From the NCBI GenBank assembly GCA_021654635.1, contig AP025179.1, forward strand, positions 4,402,001 to 4,466,000: DNA of 64,000 nucleotides, given 5' to 3'. Origin of the DNA: Mycobacterium kiyosense. Lineage in GTDB: Bacteria > Actinomycetota > Actinomycetes > Mycobacteriales > Mycobacteriaceae. A program made the translations under genes and the position numbers. Below, in pieces: positions 19,101 through 27,703 of the stretch (its first letter is position 1; each line of letters opens with the position of its first letter). The notes under the pieces were generated by a model. The model did no database searches. It was not told the origin of the DNA and was given only the letters and a program-made list of their open reading frames with translations.

Positions 19101-22100
19101 TTCCCGAGTGGCTGCAGGATGCTGCGGGACAACTTGCCAAGTCTCGTGGGTGGCCGATGAAGTCGGTGCTGCTGGCCGCGCATTGTGTGACCCTACAAAG
19201 ACTCTCGGGCGAAGCGGATGTTACGACGGGGCTGGTCACGCACGGGCGCCCCGGTCGTGTCGGCGCCGAAGTGGCCGCCGGGTTGTTTCTCAACACGATC
19301 CCGGTCCGACTCGATGACAAAGCGCAGACCTGGCTCGGTGCCGTCGAACATCTAGCGCGATTTGAGCGCGCAAGCCATCCCTATCGGCGTTATCCGTTGC
19401 AGGCCATGCAATCTGATGCAAATCGTCCCCTGTTTGAGGTGGTGTTCGACTACGTGAACTATCACCTGTCCGGGCAGTGGACCGGTGGCGCCGGGATCGA
19501 ACTGCTCGACTTCGAGGTGCACGAACAAACAAATTTCGCACTGTGGGTCACCGCCGCGACGGATCCACGGACCGGCCGGCTGTCGCTGCGGGTGACTGGC
19601 GATCGCGCGGTGCTGACCGGTATGCAGGCACGCGAATATGCAAATTGCCTTGTTCGCGTGCTGACGGCAATGGTGCGCTCACCCGAGCAGGTCATCGATC
19701 CTGTTGCCGCTGAGCTGGATGCCCGCGACGTCATACAACTCGTCTCCGAGCAGGCCGCGGCAATCCCGGATACAGCCGCGATCATCACCGACACCGAAAG
19801 CTGGTCCTACAGCGAATTAGACTGTGGTGCTGTACGAATCGCGGCAGGGTTGCTTGCGGCGGGTATGCCGCCGGGAGCACGCGTGGGCGTGATGCTGGAA
19901 CGGTCGCCGGAACTGATCGCGGCCATGATTGGCGTCCTCAAGGCCGGCGCCGCGATTGTCCCGTTGGACGTCAGCTACCCGCGCGCGCGGATCGACTTGA
20001 TGATCGAGCGTGCCCGGCCCTTCCGCGTCATCTCCGACATCGCAGAAATCCGGGCGCTGATGGAAACACCGGCGACAATGCCGTTGCCGGCCATCGACCC
20101 GGAAAGCGCGGCCTACGTGTTGTTCACCTCTGGTTCGACCGGCGAACCCAAGGGTGTCACGATGCCACACCGGGCCCTGCACAATGTCATCACCTGGCAG
20201 AACCGCCGCCCGTCCGGCTGCGTCGGCGGTTCCACGCTGCAGTTCTTCCCGTTGTCCTTCGACGTAGCGTTTCAGGAAATCTTTTCGACACTGTGCGGCG
20301 GCGGCACCCTGCGATTGGTTTCCGACACGCGGCGAAAAAGATTTCGCGGCGCTGCTGCAACTCGTGGCAAGCGAGAAGATCGAACGCGTTTTTTTGAGCT
20401 GCGTTGCCCTGCAGGCATTCGCCGAGGCGGCGCACGTCACCCAAACAGGGCTGCAGTCGTTGCGCATCGTGATCAATGTGGGCGAGCAGCTACGGGTGAC
20501 GCCGGAGATCCGTCAGCTGTGCGCGGCGAATACCGGCCTTGTGCTGGAGAACCATTACGGCCCAACCGAGACGCACGAGGTAGCCAGCTACACCATGAGT
20601 GGCTCACCCGACGACTTTCCCGCTTTGCCACCCATCGGCAGGGCGATCGACGGCGCCACCATCCGTCTCCTCGGCGCCGACCGTCGTCCGGTGCCGCCAG
20701 GAACGAAGGGCGAGATCTACATCGGAGGACGTTGTCTCGCAATCGGTTACGAGGGGGCGCCCCGACCTCACAGCGGAGCGGTTCGTGATGATCAGCGGTG
20801 AGCGAATGTATCGCACCGGCGATCTGGCGGTCCAACTACCCAGCGGCGACCTCGCCTATCTCGGACGGACGGATACCCAGGTGAAAGTGCGCGGCTTCCG
20901 CATCGAATGCGCGGAGATAGAACTCGCCCTGATGAAACTCAACGACAAGGCGATCCGAGCGGTAGCGGTGGTGGCGCGAAACCTCGACTCGGTGGATTCG
21001 ATGCTGGTGGCCTACCTCGTCGGGGACAGGGCAGCCGCCGACGTCAACGCGATCCGAGGCCGCCTGCGAGCGGCGCTACCGGCGTACATGATCCCGGCGC
21101 ACTTCCGATGGCTTGACGAGTTTCCGCTCACGCCGAGCGGCAAGCGGGACGACAAGGTTTTGCGTGAGCTGCCACTAGCCACACCCGGTGCGCCATCAAC
21201 CGGCACCGCTCCGGTCAACGCACACGAGCGCGCGGTCGCCGACATCATGGCGGAGTTCGCGGGTGGCGCTGGGTTTGCCACCGATACCAATTTCTTCGAC
21301 GCCGGCGGCACGTCGATCGGCGCCATGCGCGTGGTGATGGCGATCGCGCGAACATGGGACGTCGAGATTCCATTGGACGCGTTCCTCGCCACGCCCACGC
21401 CCGCGCACCTGGCCAGCCTGATCGCGGCTGGCGGACCGGTGCGCGCGTTCGATCCCGTTGTCGCGCTGCGTATCGCGGGCGATCGCCCGCCGCTGTTCTT
21501 GGTTCACCCGATTGGCGGGAATGTCCTGTGCTATCTCGATCTTGTCAAACACCTTCCCATCGATCAGTCGGTCTACGCGTTGCAAGCCCCGGGTGCCGAG
21601 CCGGGCGCTACGCCACTGCAAACGATGAGCGACCTGGCCGCGTCCTACATAGCGGCGATTCGCCGGATTCGCCCCCACGGGCCGTACCACATCGGCGGGT
21701 GGTCCTTCGGCGGTTATGTCGCTGTCGAGATGGCGCGGCAGCTGGGTGAGGAGGAACTGGCGCGGCTGATCCTGCTCGATACGACCGCACTCGGCGACGG
21801 ACCTCATCCCGTAGTCGCTGAAAGCGAATTGATCACATGGTTTTTCGGAGAGCTGCTGTTGGAGGCGTATGGCATGAAGGCCGCGCAGCTGAGGTTCGAG
21901 CCCGACGTGTCGAATCGTGACGCTTTGTTCGACTCGACCTTCCGTTACGCGGTCGAGGCGGGAATCGTTCCCGCCGAGAGCTCGCCACACTTGATCCGGC
22001 GGCTCTACGAGATATTCCGCGCCAACTATGTCGCCACGCTGAACTATCGCCACGAACCATTGGATCGTGACATCACCCTGCTGAGGTCGACCGAAGGCCT

Positions 22101-22314
22101 TCCGGCCGGACTCGCGGGACCCCACCGCCTGGTGGGCAGCATGTTCGCCAGTCCCACAAACGGTTGGGAGATACTGTCGCCGCGCAGCCTGACGGTGATC
22201 GACGTTGCGGGCGATCACTTGTCGATGATGTCGGAGCCGCACGTCGCGGACGTCGCGACCAAACTGTCCGCGGAGCTCGTCGTCAGGGACCTTGTCGGCG
22301 GGGGTCGGCGATGA
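14971..22314 (+). CDS. Non-ribosomal peptide synthetase, A(Ser)-PCP-C-PCP-C-A(Pro-like)-PCP-TE, reconstructed across three frameshifts
   Basis: Removing one extra G at each of three sites (G7 at 16110-16116, the GG at 20331-20332, G5 at 20753-20757) gives one protein of about 2446 residues with every domain in register. In corrected numbering the PCP serines are about 545, 1094 and 2114, the C-domain second His are about 739 and 1284, and the TE serine is about 2244. The middle unit is C-PCP without its own A domain. The first A domain pairs with the C domain at the end of the PKS protein. Gene starts at 14971 (ATG inside the PKS stop region) and ends in an ATGA overlap with the flavin monooxygenase. 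The frameshifts look like homopolymer errors; if they are real, the synthetase is dead. The next four entries describe the open segments. Confidence 0.85.
16111..20332 (+). CDS. NRPS segment 2: A-domain lid, PCP-C-PCP-C and first half of the second A domain
   Basis: The segment opens with A7-A10 of the Ser domain (YRTGDLARW, GKVDRRAL). It continues PCP1 (GGGDSIL, Ser codon 16604), C1 (HHAILDG, second His codon 17186), PCP2 (GGDSIL, Ser codon 18251), C2 (HHAVLDG, second His codon 18821) and A2 core motifs LFTSGSTGEPKG and FDVAFQEIF. PCP1-C1 and PCP2-C2 are close copies (see the repeat entry). No A domain lies between C1 and PCP2, so PCP2 must be loaded by one of the two A domains acting out of register, or be bypassed. 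Both C domains keep the catalytic HHxxxDG and should be active. The frame is lost at about 20331 and runs in nonsense to 20788. Confidence 0.85.
16508..19740 (+). repeat. Tandem duplication of a PCP-condensation didomain
   Basis: Two adjacent units of about 1.64 kb (about 16508-18090 and 18157-19740) encode near-parallel PCP-C didomains. Shared stretches include SVG(I/V)(Y/H)DNFF, RHPALRSSF, LQDYLFHVG, ESVL/KSLLLAAHCVTLQRLSG and AAGLFLNTIPVRLDD, with long matching runs also in the DNA. The distance between equivalent PCP serines is 1647 bases and between equivalent C-domain histidines 1635. This looks like a relatively recent intragenic duplication. Confidence 0.9.
20333..20757 (+). CDS. NRPS segment 3: second half of the proline-like A domain
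   Basis: A short open stretch in a third frame encodes EKIERVFLSCVALQAFAEAA, NVGEQLRVTPEI and NHYGPTETHEV, then GEIYIGGRCLAIGYE. With A4 from the previous segment, the specificity residues read D-V-Q-L-I-V-H-E-V-K. This is close to the proline code as I remember it (DVQLIAHVVK), differing at two positions. Proline is the best guess, but a related cyclic or unusual amino acid is possible. The stretch ends at the G5 run 20753-20757; with one G fewer it joins the GRPDLTAERF motif in the next frame. Confidence 0.75.
20758..22314 (+). CDS. NRPS segment 4: A-domain end, PCP and type I thioesterase
   Basis: This segment contains MYRTGDLAVQ (A7), VKVRGFRIE (A8) and GKRDDKVL (A10 with its Lys). It continues PCP3, whose attachment site reads GGTSIGA (Ser codon 21313-21315) instead of the usual GGDSL. 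The alpha/beta-hydrolase thioesterase follows, with LVHPIGGN (oxyanion loop), GWSFGG (nucleophile codon 21703-21705) and GDHLSM (His) close to the C-terminus. The TE should release the finished chain by hydrolysis or cyclisation; sequence alone does not say which. Its stop overlaps the next start as ATGA (22311-22314). Confidence 0.85.
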   Translation, partial: RPDLTAERFVMISGERMYRTGDLAVQLPSGDLAYLGRTDTQVKVRGFRIECAEIELALMKLNDKAIRAVAVVARNLDSVDSMLVAYLVGDRAAADVNAIRGRLRAALPAYMIPAHFRWLDEFPLTPSGKRDDKVLRELPLATPGAPSTGTAPVNAHERAVADIMAEFAGGAGFATDTNFFDAGGTSIGAMRVVMAIARTWDVEIPLDAFLATPTPAHLASLIAAGGPVRAFDPVVALRIAGDRPPLFLVHPIGGNVLCYLDLVKHLPIDQSVYALQAPGAEPGATPLQTMSDLAASYIAAIRRIRPHGPYHIGGWSFGGYVAVEMARQLGEEELARLILLDTTALGDGPHPVVAESELITWFFGELLLEAYGMKAAQLRFEPDVSNRDALFDSTFRYAVEAGIVPAESSPHLIRRLYEIFRANYVATLNYRHEPLDRDITLLRSTEGLPAGLAGPHRLVGSMFASPTNGWEILSPRSLTVIDVAGDHLSMMSEPHVADVATKLSAELVVRDLVGGGRR

Positions 22315-23473
22315 GCGCGCCGACAGTGGCGGTGGTCGGTGCCGGAATCGGCGGTCTGACCGCCGCCGTCGCCCTGCGGGCCAAGGGGATCGACGTCGAA
22401 ATCTACGAGGCCGCACCCGAACCGCGGGTCACCGGCACGGCATTGGGGCTGGCCAGCAACGCCACGAAAGTGCTGCTCTCGCTGGGCGTCGACTTGGTCA
22501 CGGACGCCTCCTGCCGCGCACTGGAGCGCTTTGAATTTCGAACGGCCCGAGGGAGACTCATTCGGGGGGTTGCCGGGCGCGGCCATCACCGCCGAACTAG
22601 GCCATCCGTTCGTCAGCATTCACCGCAACGAGTTGATCCGCGCGCTGCGCAATGCGGCCGACGCACCCATCCATTACGGCGCCGAGGTCGCCGCCGTCGG
22701 AATCGACCGAGGTGGGGCACGTGCCGCACTCGTCGACGGCACCGACGTGCGCGCTAGCGTGCTGGTCGGCGCCGACGGCATCCGATCGGTCGTCCGGTCG
22801 ACGGTCGCCGGTGAGCGGCCGCCCAGCGAGTACGGCTATGTCTGCTGGCTTGCCACCGTGCCCTTTAGCCACCCACGCATGACCCCCCGGATACACCGGC
22901 CATTACTGGGGCAGAGGGCAGCGGTTCGGCCTCGTCGACATCGGCGGCGGGATGGCCTATTGGTGGGGAACAAAGAACATGCCCGCCGCCCAGGCACGTG
23001 ACTGGCGTGGAGGTAAGGCGGACGTCCTCTCCGCATTCCACGGTTGGGCTCCCGAAGTAATCGAGGTGATTGAGCAAACACCGGCGCAGGCCATCGTCAG
23101 TGTGCCCGGACAGGATCGGCCGGTCCTCAAGCGTTGGGGCAGGGGTCCGATCACCCTGCTGGGTGATGCCGCGCATCCGATGCTGACCAGCAGGTCCCAA
23201 GGGGCCAGCTCCGCCGTGGAGGACGGTTATGTGTTGGCGGAGGCGATTGCCCGCATACCCGACGCGGTCGAGGCCCTGCGCGCCTACGAGGACCGGCGCC
23301 GCAACCGCGCAGGAATGCTGGTGCGGAGTTCGCGGCGGCTGAACAGCCTGGAGCAGGCGCAGAATCCCCTCGCTTGTGCGGTGCGGAACTTGGGCGTGCG
23401 TTGTGTGCCGATGCGATCACTGACCCGGAACACGATCCGCCCCATGCGATTCGACTTGGGGTGGACAGCGTGA
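22311..23473 (+). CDS. Class A FAD-dependent monooxygenase (two apparent frameshifts)
   Basis: Reconstructed length is about 386 residues from the ATG at 22311, which overlaps the NRPS stop. GAGIGGLTAAVAL is the FAD dinucleotide motif, GADGIRSVVR the DG motif and LLGDAAHPM the GD motif of PHBH/zeaxanthin-epoxidase-type hydroxylases. The family uses FAD, NAD(P)H and O2 to hydroxylate or epoxidise. The frame breaks at about 22546-22553 (CCCGAGGG, one extra base) and at the C6 run 22883-22888. Deleting one base at each gives a smooth protein, including the motif YTGHYWGRGQRFGLV. It is probably a tailoring enzyme for the PKS-NRPS product. The stop overlaps the next GTG (GTGA). Confidence 0.8.
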
Positions 23474-25848
23474 GGGCGTTGCCGGTGACGCCGGCACGGT
23501 CGAAGTCGGTCGTCATCACCGGCGCATCGAGCGGGCTCGGCAAAGCCGCGGCCATCCACCTCAGCGCACTCGGCTATCGCGTGTTCGCCGGGGTGCGTTC
23601 CGAGTCGAGCGTGGCTGAACTTTCCGGGTTGTCAACGTCGCCGGGCGAACTCATCCCGGTGCTGCTGGACGTCACCAGTGCAGCCTCGATCGCGCAAGCC
23701 GGTGAAATCCTCGAACACGCATGCCTCGACACCGGGTTGTGGGCGGTGGTTAACAACGCGGGCCTGTGCATCAGCGCGCCGCTCGAATGCGTCCCGATGG
23801 ACCTGGTGCGCAGCCAGCTGGAGACGAATCTTGTTGGCGCACTTGCAGTCACCCAGCGCTTCCTGCCACTGCTGCGCGCATCCGGCGGCCGCATCGTCAA
23901 CGTCAGCTCTGGCATCGCCAACCACGTGCCACCGTACGCGGGGGCGTATGCAGCAGCCAAGTTCGGCATGGAGGGGCTCAGCGATGCGTTGCGGCGCGAG
24001 CTGCACCCTCTCGGGGTAAGCGTCTCGGTTGTCCAGCCAGGTGTGGTCTGTACACCAATCTGGGGCAAGATCCGCGAATCCGCGGACGACATTCTTGCCG
24101 CGGCCCCCGTCGACGTCGTCGACGTGTACCGCTCGCGATTTGTCACGATCCTGAGCACGAGTGAGGCTGTCGCACAGGTGAGCAAGACCACGACCACGGA
24201 CTTCGCCGATGCCGTCGCCGCCGCCCTGGCAGCCAAGCGCCCGAAGATCCGATATCGAGTCGGTCTCGATTCGCGCGGCGCCGCCCTTGCTCGCCGTGCG
24301 CTGCCGGACCGGATGATGGACACCCTGATCAGTTTCGAATTCAAGGCCGTCAAGGGCCTGCTTGATGCAAACGGGCAATCGATGGTGGGGATCACGGCCG
24401 CCGCCAAGCACGCGGAAAATATCCGTCGTCGCACGAAAAGGCTTGTCCTCAAGGGCGGTACGGTGCTCGCCCGCCGACAGTTGCACCGAAAACCGGTCCG
24501 GCCCGGCCCTTTCCCGACACCGAAAGAAAGTGAATTGCAACCGATTCCGGGCGACAAGGGTCTGCCCATTCTCGGTCACGCCCTGGCCGCGGCGACGCTG
24601 CCCGTCGAATTTCTGGAAAGTCGGGCGACAACCTACGGTCCAGTGTCGTGGATGCGCGGCTTCGCGCTGCCGTTCGTGCTCGCGCTGGGGCCGGACGCCT
24701 CGCAGGAAGTGTTCGCCAACAGCGACCGTGTCTTCTCGCAGCAGGGCCAGGAATTCTTTTCCGGGCGCTTCTTCAATCGGGGACTGATGTTCCTGGACTT
24801 CGCGGAACACCACTTCCACCGTCGAATCATGCAAGCGGCGTTCACCCGAGAACGTCTGAGCGGCTATCTGCAATCGATGAACACGATCTGTCGCGCCGCC
24901 GCGGCGGAGGTGCCCGAGCACGAATTGCTGGTTTATCCATACCTGAAACGGACATTGCTCGACATCGCCACCGTCGCGTTCATGGGCGACGAGCCCGGAC
25001 CGCAGAGCGACCTGATGAACCAGGCTTTCACCCAGTGTCTGCACGCCGCCACGGCCGTGGTTCGGGTTCCGGTTCCCGGCTTGCGCTGGTGGGCGGGTAT
25101 CCGCGGTCGGCGCACGCTCGAGCAGCATTTCCGCACCAACATCGACGCGCGGCGCAGTTCCGACGGTGACGACCTCTTCGCGGCACTGTGCCGCGCCCGC
25201 GACGAGGACGGCAATCAGTTCACCGATGACGACGCGATCAACCACATGATCTTCTTGATGTCAGCCGCGACCGATACTAGCGCGGCCGCAGCGACCGCCA
25301 CCCTGCATCAGCTGGCGCTGCATCCCGAGTGGCAGGACCGGGTGCGGGCAGAGGCTGCTGAGATTGCCGACGGGCCACTTGACCTGGACACGCTGGATCG
25401 CATGCAGTCGCTTGGGATGGTGATCAACGAGTCGATGCGGCTGTTTGCCCCGGTGCCGGTGATCTTCCGGAAAACACTGGCGGACACCTCGATTCAGGGT
25501 TACTTCGTGCCCGCAGACACCATGGTGGTCGTCGCTCCGTTACTCAACCACTACTGGCCGGGGCTGTGGAGCGACCCGCACACATTCGATCCCGAACGGT
25601 TCAGCGAGGCGCGTCGCGAGGACAGATCGCACCGGCTTGCCTTCGTGCCATTCGGCGCAGGTGCACACAAATGCATCGGTATGCATTTCGCGACAGTGGT
25701 CGTGAAGCTGGTGATCCACCATCTGCTTCGAGAACATCGCATCGAGCTGCGGTCCGGCTACACGCTGGAGTGGGACATGACGGCACTGCCGGCTCCTACC
25801 GACGGCTTCCCGGTGCTGATCCGGCGCATCGACGACGCGAAAACATAA
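23470..25848 (+). CDS. SDR-cytochrome P450 fusion (N-terminal short-chain dehydrogenase, C-terminal CYP136-like P450)
   Basis: The protein has 792 residues from the GTG at 23470, which overlaps the previous stop. The first ~270 residues are a classical [11 protein letters not shown] at 17-24, NNAG, and Tyr160/Lys164 in YAAAK. A linker of about 80 residues leads to a P450 (about 360-790) with I-helix AATDTS (Asp602/Thr603), ExxR at Glu654/Arg657 and the heme loop [10 protein letters not shown] with Cys735. The P450 half resembles M. tuberculosis CYP136 (Rv3059) as I remember it, for example GLPILGH, QQGQEFF and NHMIFLM. Both halves keep all catalytic residues and the frame is unbroken, so the fusion looks real. 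It could hydroxylate a carbon and oxidise the alcohol on one chain. No redox partner is encoded nearby. Confidence 0.9.
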   Translation: MRALPVTPARSKSVVITGASSGLGKAAAIHLSALGYRVFAGVRSESSVAELSGLSTSPGELIPVLLDVTSAASIAQAGEILEHACLDTGLWAVVNNAGLCISAPLECVPMDLVRSQLETNLVGALAVTQRFLPLLRASGGRIVNVSSGIANHVPPYAGAYAAAKFGMEGLSDALRRELHPLGVSVSVVQPGVVCTPIWGKIRESADDILAAAPVDVVDVYRSRFVTILSTSEAVAQVSKTTTTDFADAVAAALAAKRPKIRYRVGLDSRGAALARRALPDRMMDTLISFEFKAVKGLLDANGQSMVGITAAAKHAENIRRRTKRLVLKGGTVLARRQLHRKPVRPGPFPTPKESELQPIPGDKGLPILGHALAAATLPVEFLESRATTYGPVSWMRGFALPFVLALGPDASQEVFANSDRVFSQQGQEFFSGRFFNRGLMFLDFAEHHFHRRIMQAAFTRERLSGYLQSMNTICRAAAAEVPEHELLVYPYLKRTLLDIATVAFMGDEPGPQSDLMNQAFTQCLHAATAVVRVPVPGLRWWAGIRGRRTLEQHFRTNIDARRSSDGDDLFAALCRARDEDGNQFTDDDAINHMIFLMSAATDTSAAAATATLHQLALHPEWQDRVRAEAAEIADGPLDLDTLDRMQSLGMVINESMRLFAPVPVIFRKTLADTSIQGYFVPADTMVVVAPLLNHYWPGLWSDPHTFDPERFSEARREDRSHRLAFVPFGAGAHKCIGMHFATVVVKLVIHHLLREHRIELRSGYTLEWDMTALPAPTDGFPVLIRRIDDAKT

Positions 25849-25876
25849 CTGCGGCTACGTGAATTGGAGTTCTCTG

Positions 25877-26680
25877 ATGGACGTTACCTATTTCTTGGCA
25901 TTCAACCGATTTGTCTCAAAGTACTTCTACCGCATCCAAACCCGGTTGTTCGCCACCGATGACGTGGTATTCCTCAACATCGGCTACGAGGAAGAACCGC
26001 CGATGGCACTCTCCCTCTCGGAAGGCGACGAGCCCGACCGGTTCTACATCCAGCTCTACCACCGCATGACGGCCCAGGCCGACCTCGGGGGCCAACGGGT
26101 GCTCGAAGTCGGGTGCGGGCACGGCGGCGGAGCCTCTTACCTGACGCGCACCTTGCACCCGGCCTCCTTCACCGGGCTGGATCTCAACCCGGCAGCCATC
26201 GCCTTTTGCCGGAAACGGCACAAGTTGCCCGGCGTGGACTTCGTGCACGGCGACGCGGAGCGGCTGCCCTTTCCCGACCAATCCTTCGACACTGTAATCA
26301 ATCTCGAATCCTCCGCTGCCTACCCGCACTTTTCCCGGTTCCTCGCCGAAGTCGCGCGGGTGCTTCGCCCGGGAGGACATTTCCTCTACGCCGATCTCCG
26401 CCCCCGCGACGGCATCGCCGAGTGGGATGCTGCGCTGGACGAGGCTCCACTGAGGATGCTTTCGCAGCAGCTCATCAATGCGCAGGTGCTCTGCGCGCTG
26501 CAACAGAATTCGCCGCGGATCTCCGACCTGCTCAGCCGTTTGCCGGCGGGCCTGCGCGGCATTGGCCGCGAATACTCCGGCATGGAAGGCACTCGGTTCT
26601 ATCGTGCGATGCAACGCGAGAAGTATCTGTACCGGATGTACTGCTTCACCAAAGCCGAGGCGGTGTCTGAGTCCGCCTAG
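25877..26680 (+). CDS. SAM-dependent methyltransferase resembling Rv2952 (phenolphthiocerol/phthiotriol O-methyltransferase family)
   Basis: The protein has 267 residues. The ATG at 25877 has a GGAG eight bases upstream; a GTG at 25859 is in frame but lacks such a site. [21 protein letters not shown] is motif I, followed by [11 protein letters not shown] and an [16 protein letters not shown] region. The YEEEPPM entry, the [16 protein letters not shown] stretch and the C-terminal YRMYCFTK match what I recall of Rv2952 and glycopeptidolipid methyltransferases. Family members O-methylate lipid or sugar hydroxyls of mycobacterial surface lipids. Here it is the last gene of the biosynthetic operon, 28 bases after the SDR-P450, and probably methylates a hydroxyl of the product. 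Confidence 0.88.
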   Translation: MDVTYFLAFNRFVSKYFYRIQTRLFATDDVVFLNIGYEEEPPMALSLSEGDEPDRFYIQLYHRMTAQADLGGQRVLEVGCGHGGGASYLTRTLHPASFTGLDLNPAAIAFCRKRHKLPGVDFVHGDAERLPFPDQSFDTVINLESSAAYPHFSRFLAEVARVLRPGGHFLYADLRPRDGIAEWDAALDEAPLRMLSQQLINAQVLCALQQNSPRISDLLSRLPAGLRGIGREYSGMEGTRFYRAMQREKYLYRMYCFTKAEAVSESA

Positions 26681-26686
26681 TCCCGG

Positions 26687-27172
26687 TTACTCCTGCGTTG
26701 CAATCTGTTTGGGCGCACCCAGAAGTTCTGCCGCCTCCGGCCGGATCTCGAGCACGCACTCCACTCCCTTTTTCGCCCGACGTGACGAAGCGACGCACTG
26801 CCGGGAGAAGCCGAGCGTGCGCGAACGAGTTCCTCAATCCCCGCCGGCTCAGGATGTACTTGCGCAAGTCGCGGCGTACGTACCATCGGCACAATCCGGG
26901 GTCGGTGCGCACCGTCGCATCCCCCTGAATCCTCAGGATTCTCCGATCGTCGGGTTCGCTCTCGATGTCGAACAGGATGGTGACCCGCGGGTTGGCCTTG
27001 ACATTCAGCGCTGCCAAGGTTCGGTCCGTTGTGCCAAGGTAGATTTTCCCGTTCCCACACACGAAAAGTAGAGGGGGTTGACATGGGGTCGTCCGTTGCG
27101 CGACACGGTCGCAATCCGCGCTACCATCGCGCGACGGAGGAAGTCCATCACCACCGGGTCGTCAGCAACCAT
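26687..27172 (-). pseudogene. Flavin/F420 split-barrel (pyridoxamine-5'-phosphate-oxidase-like) protein, frame broken twice
   Basis: Three minus-strand frames together give a coherent ~161-residue PNPOx-like protein. MVADDPVVMDFLRRAMVARIATVSRNGRPHVNPLYF is in frame 1, VCGNGKIYLGTTDR up to FVTSGEKG in frame 2, and VECVLEIRPEAAELLG in frame 3, ending in a TAA at 26689-26687. One base appears to be missing at the run 27064-27067 and one to be extra at the T5 run 26769-26773. RNGRPHVNPL is the usual cofactor-binding strand. It overlaps the upstream sister gene by 11 bases and converges on the methyltransferase with 6 bases between them. Whether it is a true pseudogene or a sequencing artefact cannot be settled here; the full conservation of sense favours an artefact. 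Confidence 0.65.
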
Positions 27173-27560
27173 CGTCGACTTCCCTGATGCGGGCATAATC
27201 CCAGGCAACGGCTCGCGTCGGCTCGATTGCGAACCAGAAGAAGTCGCCCGCCAAACCCGCCAACCCACCCAGCGGCCGGACTTGGCCGCGCAGGTAAATC
27301 GCACGGAGATCAAAGAACTGGACACCGTCGTCGACGAGCAGCACCACTTCGTCGTGAACAGCCGGCCGATGTGCGCCGCTCGAGGGCATCCCGACCAGGT
27401 AGCGATCATCCTCGAAGACAAGGGTGACGGGCTCAACCCGCGGACCCCCGTCGCCGATGAAGGCTACGCACGCGCGCGGCACCCGCTGCAGAAGATCGCG
27501 CGCTTCAATCAGAGCGACGTTCAACGTAATTCGCTTCACTCGGACACCTTCAAACGTCAT
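27162..27560 (-). CDS. Small flavin/F420 split-barrel domain protein
   Basis: The start is taken as the ATG at 27560 (132 residues). The frame stays open to 27665, but the extra residues look unstructured. LLQRVPRACVAFIGDGGPRVEPVTLVFEDDRYLVGMP follows the alternating strand pattern of PNPOx-like split barrels, where the RVEPVT strand contacts FMN or F420. Later residues (DDGVQFFDLRAIYLRGQV) continue the barrel. It overlaps the downstream sister gene, so the two were probably one operon. Cofactor and substrate are unknown. Its place at the cluster edge allows, but does not show, a role with the biosynthetic genes. Confidence 0.6.
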   Translation of the reverse strand: MTFEGVRVKRITLNVALIEARDLLQRVPRACVAFIGDGGPRVEPVTLVFEDDRYLVGMPSSGAHRPAVHDEVVLLVDDGVQFFDLRAIYLRGQVRPLGGLAGLAGDFFWFAIEPTRAVAWDYARIREVDDGC

Positions 27561-27703
27561 TCCTGTCGCGCTGCCGCGGCGAATGACAGCCGCCGGACCA
27601 GTTGCTATTCTCGCTTCGGTGCGCTGCGTCGAACTCAGTAGCGGGCCACTGAATACCCCCGACACCGGCGCGCGGTACTACTTAGCGACCGATACGTCGG
27701 CCT

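Noticed and set aside
16110..22314. Treating the NRPS frameshifts as programmed frameshifting or phase variation
   Set aside because: Similar indels hit oppB, TetR and catabolic genes with no common signal beyond homopolymers, so error is simpler.
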